A stretch of 64,000 nucleotides of DNA from Halichondria panicea (taxonomy: Eukaryota > Porifera > Demospongiae > Suberitida > Halichondriidae): positions 4,465,378 through 4,529,377 of the forward strand of contig NC_087381.1 in assembly GCF_963675165.1 (NCBI RefSeq). Direction: 5' to 3'. The notes beneath the pieces are model-generated. The model made no database searches, was not told the DNA's origin, and worked only from the letters and a program-made list of their open reading frames with translations. Made by a program: the position numbers and the translations under genes. This document shows, in pieces, positions 24,346-35,829 of the stretch. The stretch's first letter is position 1, and each line of letters begins with the position of its first letter.

Positions 24346-24991
24346 GAGGTTATGAAACAAAAGCGCGCGCGCAAAATGTTTGACCAGGCCCCGTTCACGC
24401 CCACTTAATTGAAATTGTAAACGTGCACAAAGTATACTTACAAATCTACTGTCTACTACAGCTAGGTACCTTGTCATGTATACATAATACATGTAAATGG
24501 TATGTGTGGAATGAATGTGTATTTAGTACTTAGTGTGTCCTGGACTTGTGCTCGTGTCAACAGATTCATAGTTCACAGCTTGTAAGTTAACTACATTCAG
24601 TTGCTCATTTAGCCACAGCAACACAAGTGTAGGTTGAGCTAGTTTTTGTTAGTGTTTAGGGGGGTTGCAACCCCTGAAACCCACCCCCTAGATCCGGGCC
24701 TGTCTGGGGTTCAAAATGGATTCTCTTACATGTGGTATTGAGCGCACATGCGCATTACATCCAGGAATAAGGGGTTATAATTATTAAAGTACAGTTGTAA
24801 TTTTGTTTTATCTACATGCTTTTTTTAGGCACCAATTGAACACTGTGTAGGTCGGCACTTATCACCATTCAAATTTCATGGCTGCATGGACTTAGTATAC
24901 ATTTCTATGGCTGTAATCTGAAACACATTCCATAACTGTACACAAGTATCTTTGTCTCTGTTACAGTGATAAACAAGACTTTATAATAATT

Positions 24992-26053
24992 ATGAAAGTT
25001 CAGTGTCTCAAATATAGTCTATTAACTACATGTATATCCGTTGTAGCGGTAATACTACTCAGTGAACGATATTATACATTAGTAATCTGTGGCAGCGTAG
25101 TGGTTACCTACTTTGGAAACAGTAGTGTTAACGTACGCAACAATCAGATTTACTCAGGGAATGCTACTCTCCTACCCCCTGAAGTTGTCTCAGGAGTGAA
25201 ACTGTTTGTTCTATTCATTGGCTATCCCAGAAGTGGTCACAGTATTGTTGGGAGTCTGCTGGATGCTCATCCGAATGTCGTGGTCGCACATGAGCTTCAC
25301 GTTTTTCGTTGGCTCTCACGATTAGATCTACAAAATTCAGAAGTGAAGGCTGATCTCTTCAATGAACTCTATGCAAACAGTTTCAACAATGTGTTTAGTG
25401 ATGGAAAAAGAAGCGATAACAATAAAGGATACAATCTCACGATAGAAAACAGTTGGCAAGGACGGTACAGAGAGCGGATTGATGTAATTGGAAGCAAAAA
25501 TGGTGGTGGAATGTCCAGGATGTACAGACATAATGCTAAGGACTTCAAACTTGCGTACAACCGACTGCATCAGTTTGCTTCCATCCCAATACGTTTCATT
25601 CACTGCGTACGTAATCCATTTGACGTCATCTCTACAATGGTGCTTTACAGAATACAGAAAAAAAGTAATCAAAAAGACTTGGTCCCCATTTCCAGAAAGT
25701 CACATCATGTATACAAAGATGTCAAACAACTTTCATCAGCTGCAGATTTTTTTTTCTCTTTAGCTGATTCTGTTGCTAACATTTCTCAGTCAATAACTTC
25801 TGGAGATCGGCTTTTGGAAATTCACAACCATGAGTTGGTATCTCATCCTGAAGATACTGTCTTCAAGTTGTGCCAATTTCTGAACATTGATTGCCCAAGA
25901 GATTATCTAAAATTGTGTGCAGCAAAAGTGTTTCCGGAAATATCAAAATCAAGATTTACTGTGGACTGGCCGGAAGAGATGAAGAAAATTGTGCAGAGCC
26001 GTCTTGAACTGTATCCCTTTTTTAAGGGTTATTCATTTGAAAGTTTAATGTAG
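24992..26053 (+). CDS. Sulfotransferase family type II membrane protein, copy B (353 residues)
   Basis: PAPS-dependent sulfotransferase-fold protein, probably Golgi-resident; the acceptor substrate is unknown. The coding region is one exon. Residues 9-41 are hydrophobic and fit a signal anchor after a short cytosolic tail; NSS and NAT N-glycosylation sites follow. The 5'-phosphosulfate loop is YPRSGHS at 78-84 and the 3'-phosphate motif is RNPFDVIST at 207-215. The C-terminal part with FKLCQFLNIDCPRDY resembles carbohydrate-type sulfotransferases. CTGTTACAG just upstream (about 24958-24966) looks like a 3' splice site, so a 5'-UTR intron is likely. ATTAAA at 26193 may be the polyadenylation signal. 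It is almost identical to copy F (33361-34422), including the flanks. Confidence 0.85.
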   Translation: MKVQCLKYSLLTTCISVVAVILLSERYYTLVICGSVVVTYFGNSSVNVRNNQIYSGNATLLPPEVVSGVKLFVLFIGYPRSGHSIVGSLLDAHPNVVVAHELHVFRWLSRLDLQNSEVKADLFNELYANSFNNVFSDGKRSDNNKGYNLTIENSWQGRYRERIDVIGSKNGGGMSRMYRHNAKDFKLAYNRLHQFASIPIRFIHCVRNPFDVISTMVLYRIQKKSNQKDLVPISRKSHHVYKDVKQLSSAADFFFSLADSVANISQSITSGDRLLEIHNHELVSHPEDTVFKLCQFLNIDCPRDYLKLCAAKVFPEISKSRFTVDWPEEMKKIVQSRLELYPFFKGYSFESLM

Positions 26054-27083
26054 TATCTTATACGTAACTGCACATAATTATAGCTAGATTGATATTTATA
26101 TGTGTCATTTATTGTGGCAGTGTTTTAATTGTTATGTGCATGATGCAGATTACAATCTGGTCCGGTGGTCCAATGTGAGTGGTGGACCTTGTATTAAAGT
26201 ACAGTTTTATTGTTCAGTAATTTTGTTTATCTACATGCTTTTTTTAGGCACCGATTGAACACTGTACATTGATAGTTATGGAATAATTATGTGTTTCTGG
26301 TTTAATACAGCCTTGATTTTTTTTATGCAGCCACCACGAAATTTGAATGGTGTCACCACTCACTACGATCACCATTAAGCTTATTCCATAATTATTAAGT
26401 GTACATAACCTTAAAGTGCCATATTTTCGTTGGTATTAATTTCACAACTTTAGCAGAATTGGTGATCGTAGTGGATAATTAGAGCCGTTTGTTTCAAAAT
26501 TGTTGATCATTAATCCAACTGCATGTAGCCGGTATTTTATTGAGCAATGTATTGTAATTAATGGGAACGAGGCTAGAGACACATTCGTCGCTGAAATAAT
26601 AATTATGATCCTCATCTATAGAAGTGGCATAGAGCCTGACACCCAAAGATTGCTCTAGTTAATTGTCACTCTTTCTTTGCCCAAAATCTTACATTCATGT
26701 TTTCAGCAGGCAAAAGTTACGGGGATGGACATGCCACACAAGCGTTAGGGCAGGGCGTTCGGAATCTGTTTGCTCCAACCCCAAACCATTGTTAAATCTT
26801 TAGTCTTTCATTATAAGGACCATAATTCAGCCACGAGTGTCTCTCTGCCTATCCTACGTCTAACCAGAGGAAGGTAGCCTCTAGAAAGGCGCCACTATAA
26901 ATAGGTGTGGCCAAAGCCTAAAGCTTTGCATCATGGCAGCAGGCTGCATGCGTTTGTATACTCTGTAGTTTTAAAGACATCACTCTCACTCTCATTCTTA
27001 AAGTTCAAAGGTCACGAACTACCAAGTCTGAACTACCAAGTCTGAACTGCCAAGTGCGAACTGCCAAGTGCGAACGCGAACTA

Positions 27084-27371
27084 CCGTATAGCGGGTATAT
27101 TTCGAGGGTATAAATTTTCGCGGATGGACCATTACAAAGGATTTCGCGGATTTTATTTTCGTGGTCTGAGTGCCAGCCTTTTGGCGCATGCGCACATCAA
27201 CATGCAGCTGTACCTCCACACCGTTAGCCTCGAATCCAGGCCTAGCCTATACGGTGAGGCACCTCTTATTGTCGATAGGTGTGGTCAATAATACTGAACA
27301 CGCCTACTATTCAATAAAGATATAAATTTTCGTGGGTATAAATTTTCGCGGTACAGGACCCGCTATACGGT
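27084..27371. mobile_element. About 288-bp element with CCGTATAGCGGGT ends
   Basis: The left end CCGTATAGCGGGTATA is matched by ACCCGCTATACGG at the right, with TA outside both ends. TATAAATTTTCGCGG is repeated near both ends in one orientation. A non-autonomous element; similar ends are seen around 40738 and 19555. Confidence 0.65.
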
Positions 27372-27439
27372 ATCAAGTATGAACTACCAACTACGAACGC
27401 GAACTATCAACTATCAACTGCGAACTACCAACTGCGAAC

Positions 27440-27497
27440 TAGCCTCGAATCCAGGCCGATTAAAATACGTATTTTAATCGGCCTGGTCTCGAGGCTA
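27440..27497. mobile_element. 58-bp near-perfect hairpin with exact 9-bp duplication
   Basis: TAGCCTCGAATCCAGGCCG at the left and CGGCCTGGTCTCGAGGCTA at the right, meeting at the palindrome ATTAAAATACGTATTTTAAT. Flanked by ACTGCGAAC at 27431-27439 and 27498-27506. The flanking sequence is itself a short tandem repeat of similar words, so this one duplication alone would be weak evidence. Confidence 0.75.
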
Positions 27498-27660
27498 ACT
27501 GCGAACGTGAACTATCAAGTGTGAACTGTCAACTTAGAGTAACGCTCAGGGCCACCGTAGGTTTGAAATGAGCCATAATTACGTAACTGTTCACGTGACA
27601 GGTACTTCCGCTCTCGACATTACAGTTGCAAGAACTCCTCAAATCCCTGTATCTATGGTA

Positions 27661-27721
27661 TAGCCCAGTTGTTCGCCTAACCGTTATAAAAGCGAAAACT
27701 CGGCCTGGGAGATCGAGGCTA
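27661..27721. mobile_element. 61-bp diverged TAG...CTA hairpin insertion
   Basis: TAGCCCAGTTGTTCGCC to CGGCCTGGGAGATCGAGGCTA. Flanking nonamers TCTATGGTA and TGTACAGTA agree at 6 of 9 positions. Confidence 0.5.
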
Positions 27722-28139
27722 TGTACAGTACTGTAATAGATGTCTAGCTACATTATTAGGTCTACCATACCCTGAGGGTCAAATTATGCTAGTTTAGCGC
27801 CCTATTATTCAATTGTGCTAGTTCCTAAAGTCTCCAAAAATTAAGTTGTCAAGCCCTACACTCTGTTTCTAGTCTCGCGGACCCAGACCCTGAATATATC
27901 GGCTGGTCCACGAGACTACTCTGTCTCAACCCCTAGCCCCCCCCCCCCCCCTATACACCAACGTCACACAACATTTATAAGATTACAGCTGGACACCAAA
28001 TATAATTATAGGTTGATTCCATGCAGATCAAATTAAAAGAAATTGTGTCTGTACTAATACTCTGCCTCACATCATCACAAGGATACTGTCACTAATAAAT
28101 GACACAATGTCATAGATAAATCAATTTTAGCTATGTGCA

Positions 28140-29290
28140 GTTACGTATAATTATAAGGTATTTCATTAAACTTTCAAATGAATAATCCGGGATACAGTTC
28201 AAGACAGCTCTGCACAATTTCATCTCTTCCGGGATCCGGCCAGTCAACAGTAAATCTTGATCTAGATATTTTCGGAAACACTTTTGCTGCACATAATCTC
28301 TTGGGCAATCAATATTCAGAAACTTGAACAACTTGAAGACAGTCTCTTTCAGGATGCATACCAACCCATGGTTGTGAATTTCCAAAAGCCGATCTCCAGA
28401 AGTTATTGACCGAGAAATGTTAGCAACAGAATCAGCTAAAGATAAAAAAGGTCTACAGCTGATGAACGTTGTTTGACTGAGATCTGGGCCATGCAAGTCT
28501 GTGCTCTCCGTAGTCTGTATTCTGTAAAGCACCATTGTAGATAATTATGACGTCAAATGGATTACGTACGCAGTGAATGATTAGGATGGAAGCAAACTAA
28601 TTCAGTCGGTTGTACGCAAGTTTGAAGTCCTTCTGTACATCCTGGACGTTCCACCACCATTTTTGTCTCCAATTACATCAATCTGCTCTCTGTACCGTCC
28701 TTGCCAAATTCTTCTATTGTGATATTGTAATTTTTGATGTACTAAACACGTTGAAACTGTTGCATAGAGTTCATTGAAAAGATCAGCCTTCACATCGATA
28801 GATTTTGTAGATCTAATCGTGAGAGCCAGCCAAGAATGTTAAGCACATGTGCCACCACGACATTCGGATGAACACCCAACTATACTGTGACCACTTTTTG
28901 GGGTAGCCGATGAACAGTTTCACTCCTGAGACAACTTCAGTAGTGGCGTAGGAAGCAATTTCGGGGGGGGGGCTCTATAGTGTGGAAAAAAGTGTGCCTA
29001 TCTACGGAGTGCAGCTTGATTCTACTTAATAACCTGGAGAGATCTGATGGGGGGCTCAAGCCCCTGGAGCCCCCCTTCCTACGCCACTGTTTAGGGGGTA
29101 GGGGGGTATATTTAGCATTCCCTGAGTAAATCTTATGTTTCTGATTGTTGTGTACGTTAGCACTACTGTTTCCAAAGTAAGAGTTTTTGCTAACCACCAC
29201 GCTGCCACAAATTACATATCGTTCACTGAGTAGTATTACAGCTACAATGGTAATAAATAATTATTTGAGACACTGAACTTTCTATGAAGT
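28140..29290 (-). pseudogene. Sulfotransferase pseudogene C
   Basis: Inverted relative to copy B. The alignable sequence runs from the start region (about 29285) to SFESLMKY (about 28150) but is broken into three open pieces by frameshifts and small deletions (for example around 28540-28600, 28730-28800 and 28860-28920). A foreign 150-bp element sits in the N-terminal part. The P-loop region and most catalytic-fold residues cannot be read in one frame. Its partner in the second segment is pseudogene G with similar lesions, so it was dead before the segment duplicated. Confidence 0.85.
28943..29094. mobile_element. About 150-bp insertion with AGTGGCGTAGGAAG ends in pseudogene C
   Basis: The left end AGTGGCGTAGGAAG is answered by CTTCCTACGCCACT on the right; the interior is G/C-rich with runs of G. 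It interrupts sequence that is continuous in copies B and F. The same insertion is present in pseudogene G (36613-36773). Confidence 0.75.
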
Positions 29291-29299
29291 TTTGTTTAT

Positions 29300-30622
29300 C
29301 ACTGTAATAACATGGAAAAGAGACAAAGATACCAGGTAGCATGCATGTGTATAGCCTCATCATGTGTACAGTTATGGAATGTGTTTCAGATTACAGCCAT
29401 AGAAATGTATACTAGAGTCCATGCAGCCACGAAATTGAATGGTGATCATAGTGCTGACCTCTTTAATACACACAGTGTTCAATTGGTGCCTAAAAAAAGC
29501 ATGTAGATTCTAAATAATAAATTATTGTTCAAAAACTGAACAATCAAATTGTTAAAACTGTACTTACATGTCTGCCTCACATAACAATTAAGATGCTGTC
29601 ACAACTAGTGTTCAAGCTGGCGCTGTGCTAATGCCTCTCGCCATGTTTTTGCTTTCGCTCAAAAGTATAGAAGAGAAAGTATAGAAGAGGAAAAAGTGTA
29701 TAAAATAATCTGTCTAAAACTGACTTGCAATTGTATAATTATGGTATCATTGTTGTGTTTTGTGGCTGCTTATACCAGGACCTCAAGGATCTAGGAAGCA
29801 ACAAAGAAGAAGATTTTGTTTTCAATTAATTATAAGCGGAAGTGCATAATTATTTCATAAAGTTAGCTTATCTATATAAAGTCACTGAGAAGAAAAGACT
29901 TATTACATGCATCTATTGTTGTATTATGTGGCTTTAATACCAGGACCTCAAGAAAGAAGAAAATTGGATCTGTAGTTCATGCAGAGTATAATTATAATAT
30001 TTAAGAAGAAAAGACTTGTGTACATACATATTGTTATCTATAGTAGTGTTTTGTGGCTTACCAGGCCCTCAAGAAAAATATGATTCTGCCAGGAGGATCT
30101 GGATCTGGGGAATGAGCGCGCATGCGCATTACATCCATAGGAATAATTAAAGGGTGTGTCCAAAGAGATCAATTTCACAAATGCCTACTGCTAGCTAGCT
30201 GTTTTAACAGGTATTTTCTGAGTCTTGTAGCTAACAAAAAGCTAGCGCTTTAGTGCAAGGCTAACTCATATGTTGAATAGAAAGTTTGTGTGGACAGATG
30301 ATGCTATGAAAGATTCTGAAGAGACTGCAACAGCCTTCAATGTGAGTCAAACTAGCCATAACTCGAGAAAGAAGCTTTAGTTTGCTAATCCACGAATCAA
30401 AATCCAAGAGAACGTGGCTAGAAGCCTATAGAAGCTGTTAGTTTTTGTCGCATTGCAACCGTTGAGCAGTTACAGCTGGAACAGACACACAGACACACAC
30501 ACACACAGTCAGCTTTACCGTATCCCTCGTGCGGCTACGCCTCGAGGCATAATAAATTACACATAATAATTATAGATATAGATCTATACGTAGCTATAAT
30601 TATGTGCAGTTACGTTAAGGTA
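29300..30622. other. Intergenic region between pseudogenes C and D
   Basis: 29300-29580 matches 36980-37270 of segment 2. 29590-30555 is absent from segment 2; it contains a partial copy of the GCCTCTCGCCATG block and, at about 30340-30553, a reverse-oriented repeat ending CTCGAGGCATAAT that is related to the 517-bp dispersed repeat. No gene supported. Confidence 0.55.
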
Positions 30623-31606
30623 TTACATTAAACTTTCAAATGAATAACCCTTAAAAAAGGGATACAGTTCAAGACGGCTCTGCACCATTTTCTTCATCTC
30701 TTCCGGCCAGTCCATAGTAAATCTTGATCTTGATATTTTCGGAAACACTTTTGCTGCACACAATTTTAGATAATCTCTTGGGCAATCAATGTTCAGAAAT
30801 TGGCACAACTTGAAGACCCTATCTTCAGGATGAGATACCAACTCATGGTTGTGAATTTCCAAAAGCCGATTTCCAGAAGTTATTGACTGAGAAATGTTAG
30901 CAACAGAATCAGCTAAAGAGAAAAAAAGGTCTGCAGCTGATGAAAGTTGTTGGACGTCTTTGTATACATGACGTGACTTTCTGGAAATGGGGACCAAGTC
31001 TTTTTGAATTCTTGTGCTCTGTATTCTGTAAAGCACCATTGTAGAGATGACGTCAAATGGATTACGTACGCAGTGAATGAAACGTATTAGGATGGAAGCA
31101 AACTGATGCAGTCGGTTGTACGCAAGTTTGAAGTCCTTAGCATTATCTCTGTACATCCTGGACGTTCCACCACCATTTTTGTCTCCAATTACATCAATCC
31201 GCTCTCTGTACCGTCCTTGCCAACTGTTTTCTATCGTGAGATTGTATCCTTTATTGTTATCGCTTCTTTTTCCATCACTAAACACATTGTTGAAACTGTT
31301 TGCATAGAGTTCATTGAAGAGATCAGCCTTCACTTCTGAATTTTGTAGATCTAATCGTGAGAGCCAACGAAGAACGTTAAGCTCATGTGCCACCACGACA
31401 TTCGGATAGAGTTCATTGAAGAGATCAGCCTTCACTTCTGAATTTTGTAGATCTAATCGTGAGAGCCAACGAAGAACGTTAAGCTCATGTGCCACCACGA
31501 CATTCGGATGAGCATCCAGCAGACTCCCAACTATACTGTGACCACTCCTGAAGTATCCTATGAATAACAAACAGTTTCACTCCTGAGACAACTTCAGGGG
31601 GTATAG
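30623..31606 (-). pseudogene. Sulfotransferase copy D, 5' truncated and frameshifted, with internal duplication
   Basis: An open frame of 315 residues runs from MLFIGYFRSGHS to SFESLM. A 93-bp (31-codon) tandem duplication repeats PNVVVAHELNVLRWLSRLDL plus the following NSEVKADLFNELY. Upstream, a 2-bp loss relative to copy B at about 31566 breaks the frame into the conserved KLFV stretch, and the gene stops at about 31611, where a fragment in opposite orientation begins. The membrane anchor is therefore missing. The P-loop reads YFRSGHS and RNPFDVIST is intact. I treat it as a pseudogene, though a soluble product cannot be excluded. Confidence 0.75.
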
Positions 31607-31613
31607 GGGAGTA

Positions 31614-32145
31614 GCATGATAATGCTAAGGACTTCAAACTTGTGTACAACCGACTGAATCAGTTTGCTTCCATCCCAATACGTTTCATTCACTATGTACG
31701 TAATCCATTTGACGTCATCTCTACAATAGTAGAATAGAGACCACAAAAATTCAAAAAGACCTGGTCCCCAATCTCAGAAAGTCGCGTCGTATATACAAAG
31801 ATGTCACAGTTAAACAACGTTCATCAGCTGCAGATCTTTTTTTGTCTTTAGCTGATTCTGTTTGCTAACATTTCTCAGTCAATAACTTCTGGAGATCGGC
31901 TTTTGGAAATTCACAACCATGAGTTGGTATCTCATCCTGAAGATACTGTCTTCAAGTTGTGCCAATTTCTGAACATTGATTGCCCAAGAGATTATCTAAA
32001 ATTGTGTGCAGCAAAAGTGTTTCCGAAAATATCAAGATCAAGATTTACTGTGGACTGCATGGCTAGAAGAGATGAAGAAAATTGTGCAGAGCCGTCTTGA
32101 ACTGTATCCCTTTTTTAAGGATTATTCATTTGAAAGTTTAATGTA
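31614..32145 (+). pseudogene. Sulfotransferase fragment E
   Basis: Head-to-head with D. It starts at the NAKDFKL region, carries an in-frame TAG near 31730 after the RNPFDVIST-equivalent, has an extra T near 31862, and then reads on to the C-terminus with an altered tryptophan region (ACTGCATGGC insertion near 32055). It is the segment-2 equivalent of fragment A and reaches further 5'. Confidence 0.8.
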
Positions 32146-32149
32146 GTAC

Positions 32150-33360
32150 CTTGTACGTAACTGCACATAATTATAGCTAAAATTAACGAGTGTTGCAAGC
32201 GTGCACTTGCTAATGCCTCTCGCCATGTTTTAGCTTTCGCTCAAAAGTATTAGAGTGTTATAGAAGAGGTAAATAATTTGCAATGTGCTTTAATTGTTTC
32301 ACAAGAAAGGGGTGTCCACAATTAATAGTGCATGGCCTGTAGCCAAACAGTGGGAGCAAACCTTTGTCGAAGGCATAGTCAGTGGTCTGTGAGATAAGCA
32401 GAATTCAACCACAGAAAGTAGTATCTATAACAAGCAGTCTAAAAAGAGTTATCAGAAAAGGTTGGTTTGTGGCTTACCAGGACCTCAACAAAGAAGACGA
32501 GTGTTGTAAGCGTGCGCTTGCTAATGCCTCTCGCCATGTTTTTGCTTTTGCTCAAAAGATTAGAGTGTTATAGAAGAGGTAAATAATTTGCAATGTGCTT
32601 TGATTGTTTTACAAGAAAGGGGTGTCCATGCACAGTTAATAGTGCATACTGATCGTCATGGCCTGTGCAGATCCAGCCAAAAATGTATAGGGAGGTTATG
32701 AAACAAAAGCGCACACCCAAAATGTTTGACCAGGCCCCCGTTCACGCCCACTTAATTGAAATTGATATCATAGTAAACGTGCACAAAGTATACTTACAAA
32801 TCTACTGTCTACTACAGCTAGGTACCTTGTCATGTATACATAATACATGTGAATGGTGCATGTGTGTGGAATGAAAATTATTGTGTATTTACAACTTAGT
32901 GTGTCCTGGACTTGTGCTCGTGTCAACAGATTCATAGTTCACAGCTTGTAAGTTAACTACATTCAGTTGCTCATTAGCCACAAGCAACACACTTAACCTA
33001 CACTTGTAGGTTGAGCTAGTTTTTGTTAGTGTTTAGGGGGGTTGCAACCCCTGAAACCCACCCCCTAGATCCGGGCCTGTCTGGGGTTCAAAATGGATTA
33101 TCTTACACGTGGTATTGAGCGCACATGCGCATTACATCCAGGAATAAGGGGTTATAATTATTAAAGTACAGTTGTAATTTTGTTTTATCTACATGCTTTT
33201 TTTAGACACCAATTGAACACTGTGTAGGTCGGCACTTATCACCATTCAAATTTCATGACTTTAGTATACATTTCTATGGCTGTAATCTGAAACACATTCC
33301 ATAACTGTACACAAGTATCTTTGTCTCTGTTACAGTGATAAACAAGACTTTGTAATAATT
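32150..33360. other. Intergenic region between fragment E and gene F
   Basis: Near-copy of 23790-24991: the two GCCTCTCGCCATG blocks, then an A/T-rich upstream region of the gene ending in the CTGTTACAG splice-like signal. Small open frames here are not supported. Confidence 0.6.
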
Positions 33361-34422
33361 ATGAAAGTTCAGTGTCTCAAATATAGTTTATTAACTACAT
33401 GTATATCCGTTGTAGCGGTAATACTACTCAGTGAACGATATTATACATTAGTAATCTGTGGCAGCGTAGTGGTTACCTACTTTGGAAACAGTAGTGTTAA
33501 CGTACACAACAATCAGATTTACTCAGGGAATGCTATTCTCCTACCCCCTGAAGTTGTCTCAGGAGTGAAACTGTTTGTTCTATTCATCGGCTATCCCAGA
33601 AGTGGTCACAGTATTGTTGGGAGTCTGCTGGATGCTCATCCGAATGTCGTGGTCGCACATGAGCTTAACGTTCTTCGTTGGCTCTCACGATTAGATCTAC
33701 AAAATTCAGAAGTGAAGGCTGATCTCTTCAATAAACTGTATGCAAACAGTTTCAACAATGTGTTTAGTGATGGAACAAGAAGCAATAACAAAAAAGGATA
33801 CAATCTCACGATAGAAAACAGTTGGCAAGGACGGTACAGAGAGCGAATTGATGTAATTGGAGACAAAAGGGGTGGTGGAACGTCCAGGATGTACAGAGAT
33901 AATGCTAAGGACTTCAAACTTGCGTACAACCGACTGCATCAGTTTGCTTCCATCCCAATACGTTTCATTCACTGTGTACGTAATCCATTTGACGTCATAT
34001 CTACAATGGTGCTTTACAGTATACAGAAAAAAAGTAATCAAAAAGACTTGGTCCCCATTTCCAGAAAGTCACGTCATGTATACAAAGATGTCAAACAACT
34101 TTCATCAGCTGCAGACAATTTTTTCTCTTTAGCTGATTCTGTTGCTAACATTTCTCGGTCAATAACTTCTGGAGATCGGCTTTTGGAAATTCACAACCAT
34201 GAGTTGGTATCTCATCCTGAAGATACTGTCTTCAAGTTGTGCCAATTTCTGAACATTGATTGCCCAAGAGATCATCTAAAATTGTGTGCAGCAAAAGTGT
34301 TTCCGAAAATATCAAAATCAAGATTTACTGTGGACTGGCCGGAAGAGATGAAGAAAATTGTGCAGAGCCGTCTTGAACTGTATCCCTTTTTTAAGGGTTA
34401 TTCATTTGAAAGTTTAATGTAG
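33361..34422 (+). CDS. Sulfotransferase family type II membrane protein, copy F (353 residues)
   Basis: Close duplicate of copy B, same length and same start. Signal anchor at residues 9-41, P-loop YPRSGHS at 78-84 and RNPFDVIST at 207-215. It differs from B by scattered substitutions, for example GDKRGGGTSRMYRDN where B has GSKNGGGMSRMYRHN, LNVLRW for LHVFRW, and YSIQ for YRIQ. No frame damage is seen, so it is probably functional. An ATTAAA at about 34561 matches the one after B. The acceptor substrate cannot be told from sequence. Confidence 0.85.
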   Translation: MKVQCLKYSLLTTCISVVAVILLSERYYTLVICGSVVVTYFGNSSVNVHNNQIYSGNAILLPPEVVSGVKLFVLFIGYPRSGHSIVGSLLDAHPNVVVAHELNVLRWLSRLDLQNSEVKADLFNKLYANSFNNVFSDGTRSNNKKGYNLTIENSWQGRYRERIDVIGDKRGGGTSRMYRDNAKDFKLAYNRLHQFASIPIRFIHCVRNPFDVISTMVLYSIQKKSNQKDLVPISRKSRHVYKDVKQLSSAADNFFSLADSVANISRSITSGDRLLEIHNHELVSHPEDTVFKLCQFLNIDCPRDHLKLCAAKVFPKISKSRFTVDWPEEMKKIVQSRLELYPFFKGYSFESLM

Positions 34423-34429
34423 TATCTTA

Positions 34430-35824
34430 TACGTAACTGCACATAATTATAGCTAGATCTATATTTATATGTGTCATTTATTGTGGCAGTGTTTTAATTG
34501 TTATGTGCATGAGGCAGATTACAATCTGGTCCGGTGGTCCAATGTGAGTGGTGGACCTTGTATTAAAGTACAGTTTTATTGTTCAGTAATTTTGTTTATC
34601 TACATGCTTTTTTTAGGCACCGATTGAACACTGTGTGCATTAATAGTTATGGAATAATTATGTGTTTCTGGTTTAATACAGCCTTGATTTTTTTTTATGC
34701 AGCCACCACGAAATTTGAATGGTGTCACCACTCACTACGATCACCATTAAGCTTATTCCATAATTATTAAGTGTACACCATATTTTCGTTGGTATTAATT
34801 TCACAACTTTAGCAGAATTGGTGATCGTAGTGGATAATTAGAGCCGTTTGTTTCAAAATTGTTGATCATTAATCCAACTGCATGTAGCCGGTATTTTATT
34901 GAGCAATGTATTGTAATTAATGGGAACGAGGCAAGAGACACATTCGTCGCTGAAATAATAATCATCTATAGAAGTGAATGGTATGCATAGAGCCTGACAC
35001 CCAAAGATTGCTCTAGTTAATTGTCACTCTTTTTCTGCCCAAAATCTTATACATTCATGCTTTCAGCAGGCAAAAGTGACGGGGATGGACATGCCACACA
35101 ATGCAAAAAAGCGTTAGGGCAGGGCGTTCGGAATCTGTTTGCTCCAACCACAAACCATTGTTAAATCTTTAGTCTTCATTATAAGGACCATAATTCAGCC
35201 ACGAGTGTCTCTCTGCCTATCCTACGTATGCTTTTGTAGCATTACGTACAGACATTGAAATATAATCCTCTAGTGTTGAGTTTTGCAAAAGAGAAAATAC
35301 TTCTCCATGCCTGCCTAGTGGCTAGTGCTTACAGTACAGATCTATTGTAATAGATGTCTAGCTACATTATTAGGTCTACCATACCCTGAGGGTCAAATTA
35401 TGCTAGTTTAGCGCCCTATTATTTAATTGTGCTAGTTCCTAAAGTCTCCAAAAATTAATTTGCCAAGCCCTACACTCTGTCTCTAGTCTCGCGGACCCAG
35501 ACCCTGAATATATATCGGCTGGTCCACGAGACTACTCTGTCTCAACCCCTAGCCCCCCCCCCATACACCAACGTCACACAACATTTATAAGATTACAGCT
35601 GGACACCAAATATAATTATAGGTTGATTCCATCATAGATTGACCCTATTCAATCTATGATTCCATGCAGATCTTTAATACACACATGCAGTTTTCAATTG
35701 GTGTCAAAATAAAAGAAATTGTATACTCTGCCTCACATCATCACAAGGACACTGTCATTAAATAAATGACACAATGTCATAGATAAATCAATTTTAGCTA
35801 TGTGTAGTTACGTATATAAGTATA
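34430..35824. other. Intergenic region between F and pseudogene G
   Basis: Near-copy of 26060-28130 with the 26871-27715 block replaced by about 110 bp of other sequence (35225-35335). A 13-bp inverted repeat ATCATAGATTGA / TCAATCTATGAT is near 35630-35662. No gene seen. Confidence 0.55.
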
Positions 35825-35829
35825 AGGTA

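Larger units (their letters stand above)
26060..28130. other. Intergenic region between copies B and C
   Basis: 26060-26870 is shared with 34430-35225 of the second segment. 26871-27715 is unique to this segment and holds AACTACCAAGT/AACTGCGAACT short tandem repeats, a TATA-CGG-ended element (27084-27371) and two hairpin insertions. The remainder again matches segment 2. No gene seen. Confidence 0.6.
23477..31611. repeat. Segmental duplication, unit 1
   Basis: It contains, in order, sulfotransferase fragment A (+), gene B (+), pseudogene C (-) and copy D (-). The same order, spacing and intergenic sequence recur in 31840-38230. Unit 1 has two extra blocks (26871-27715 and 29590-30555) relative to unit 2. 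Confidence 0.85.

Noticed and set aside
24119-24355. 78-residue open frame MWLARTSTKK...
   Set aside because: Lies in the duplicated non-coding block; the sister copy at 32380-32690 does not keep the frame.
29312-29506. 64-residue open frame repeated at 36991
   Set aside because: Antisense upstream region of the sulfotransferase pseudogenes; conserved only through segment duplication.
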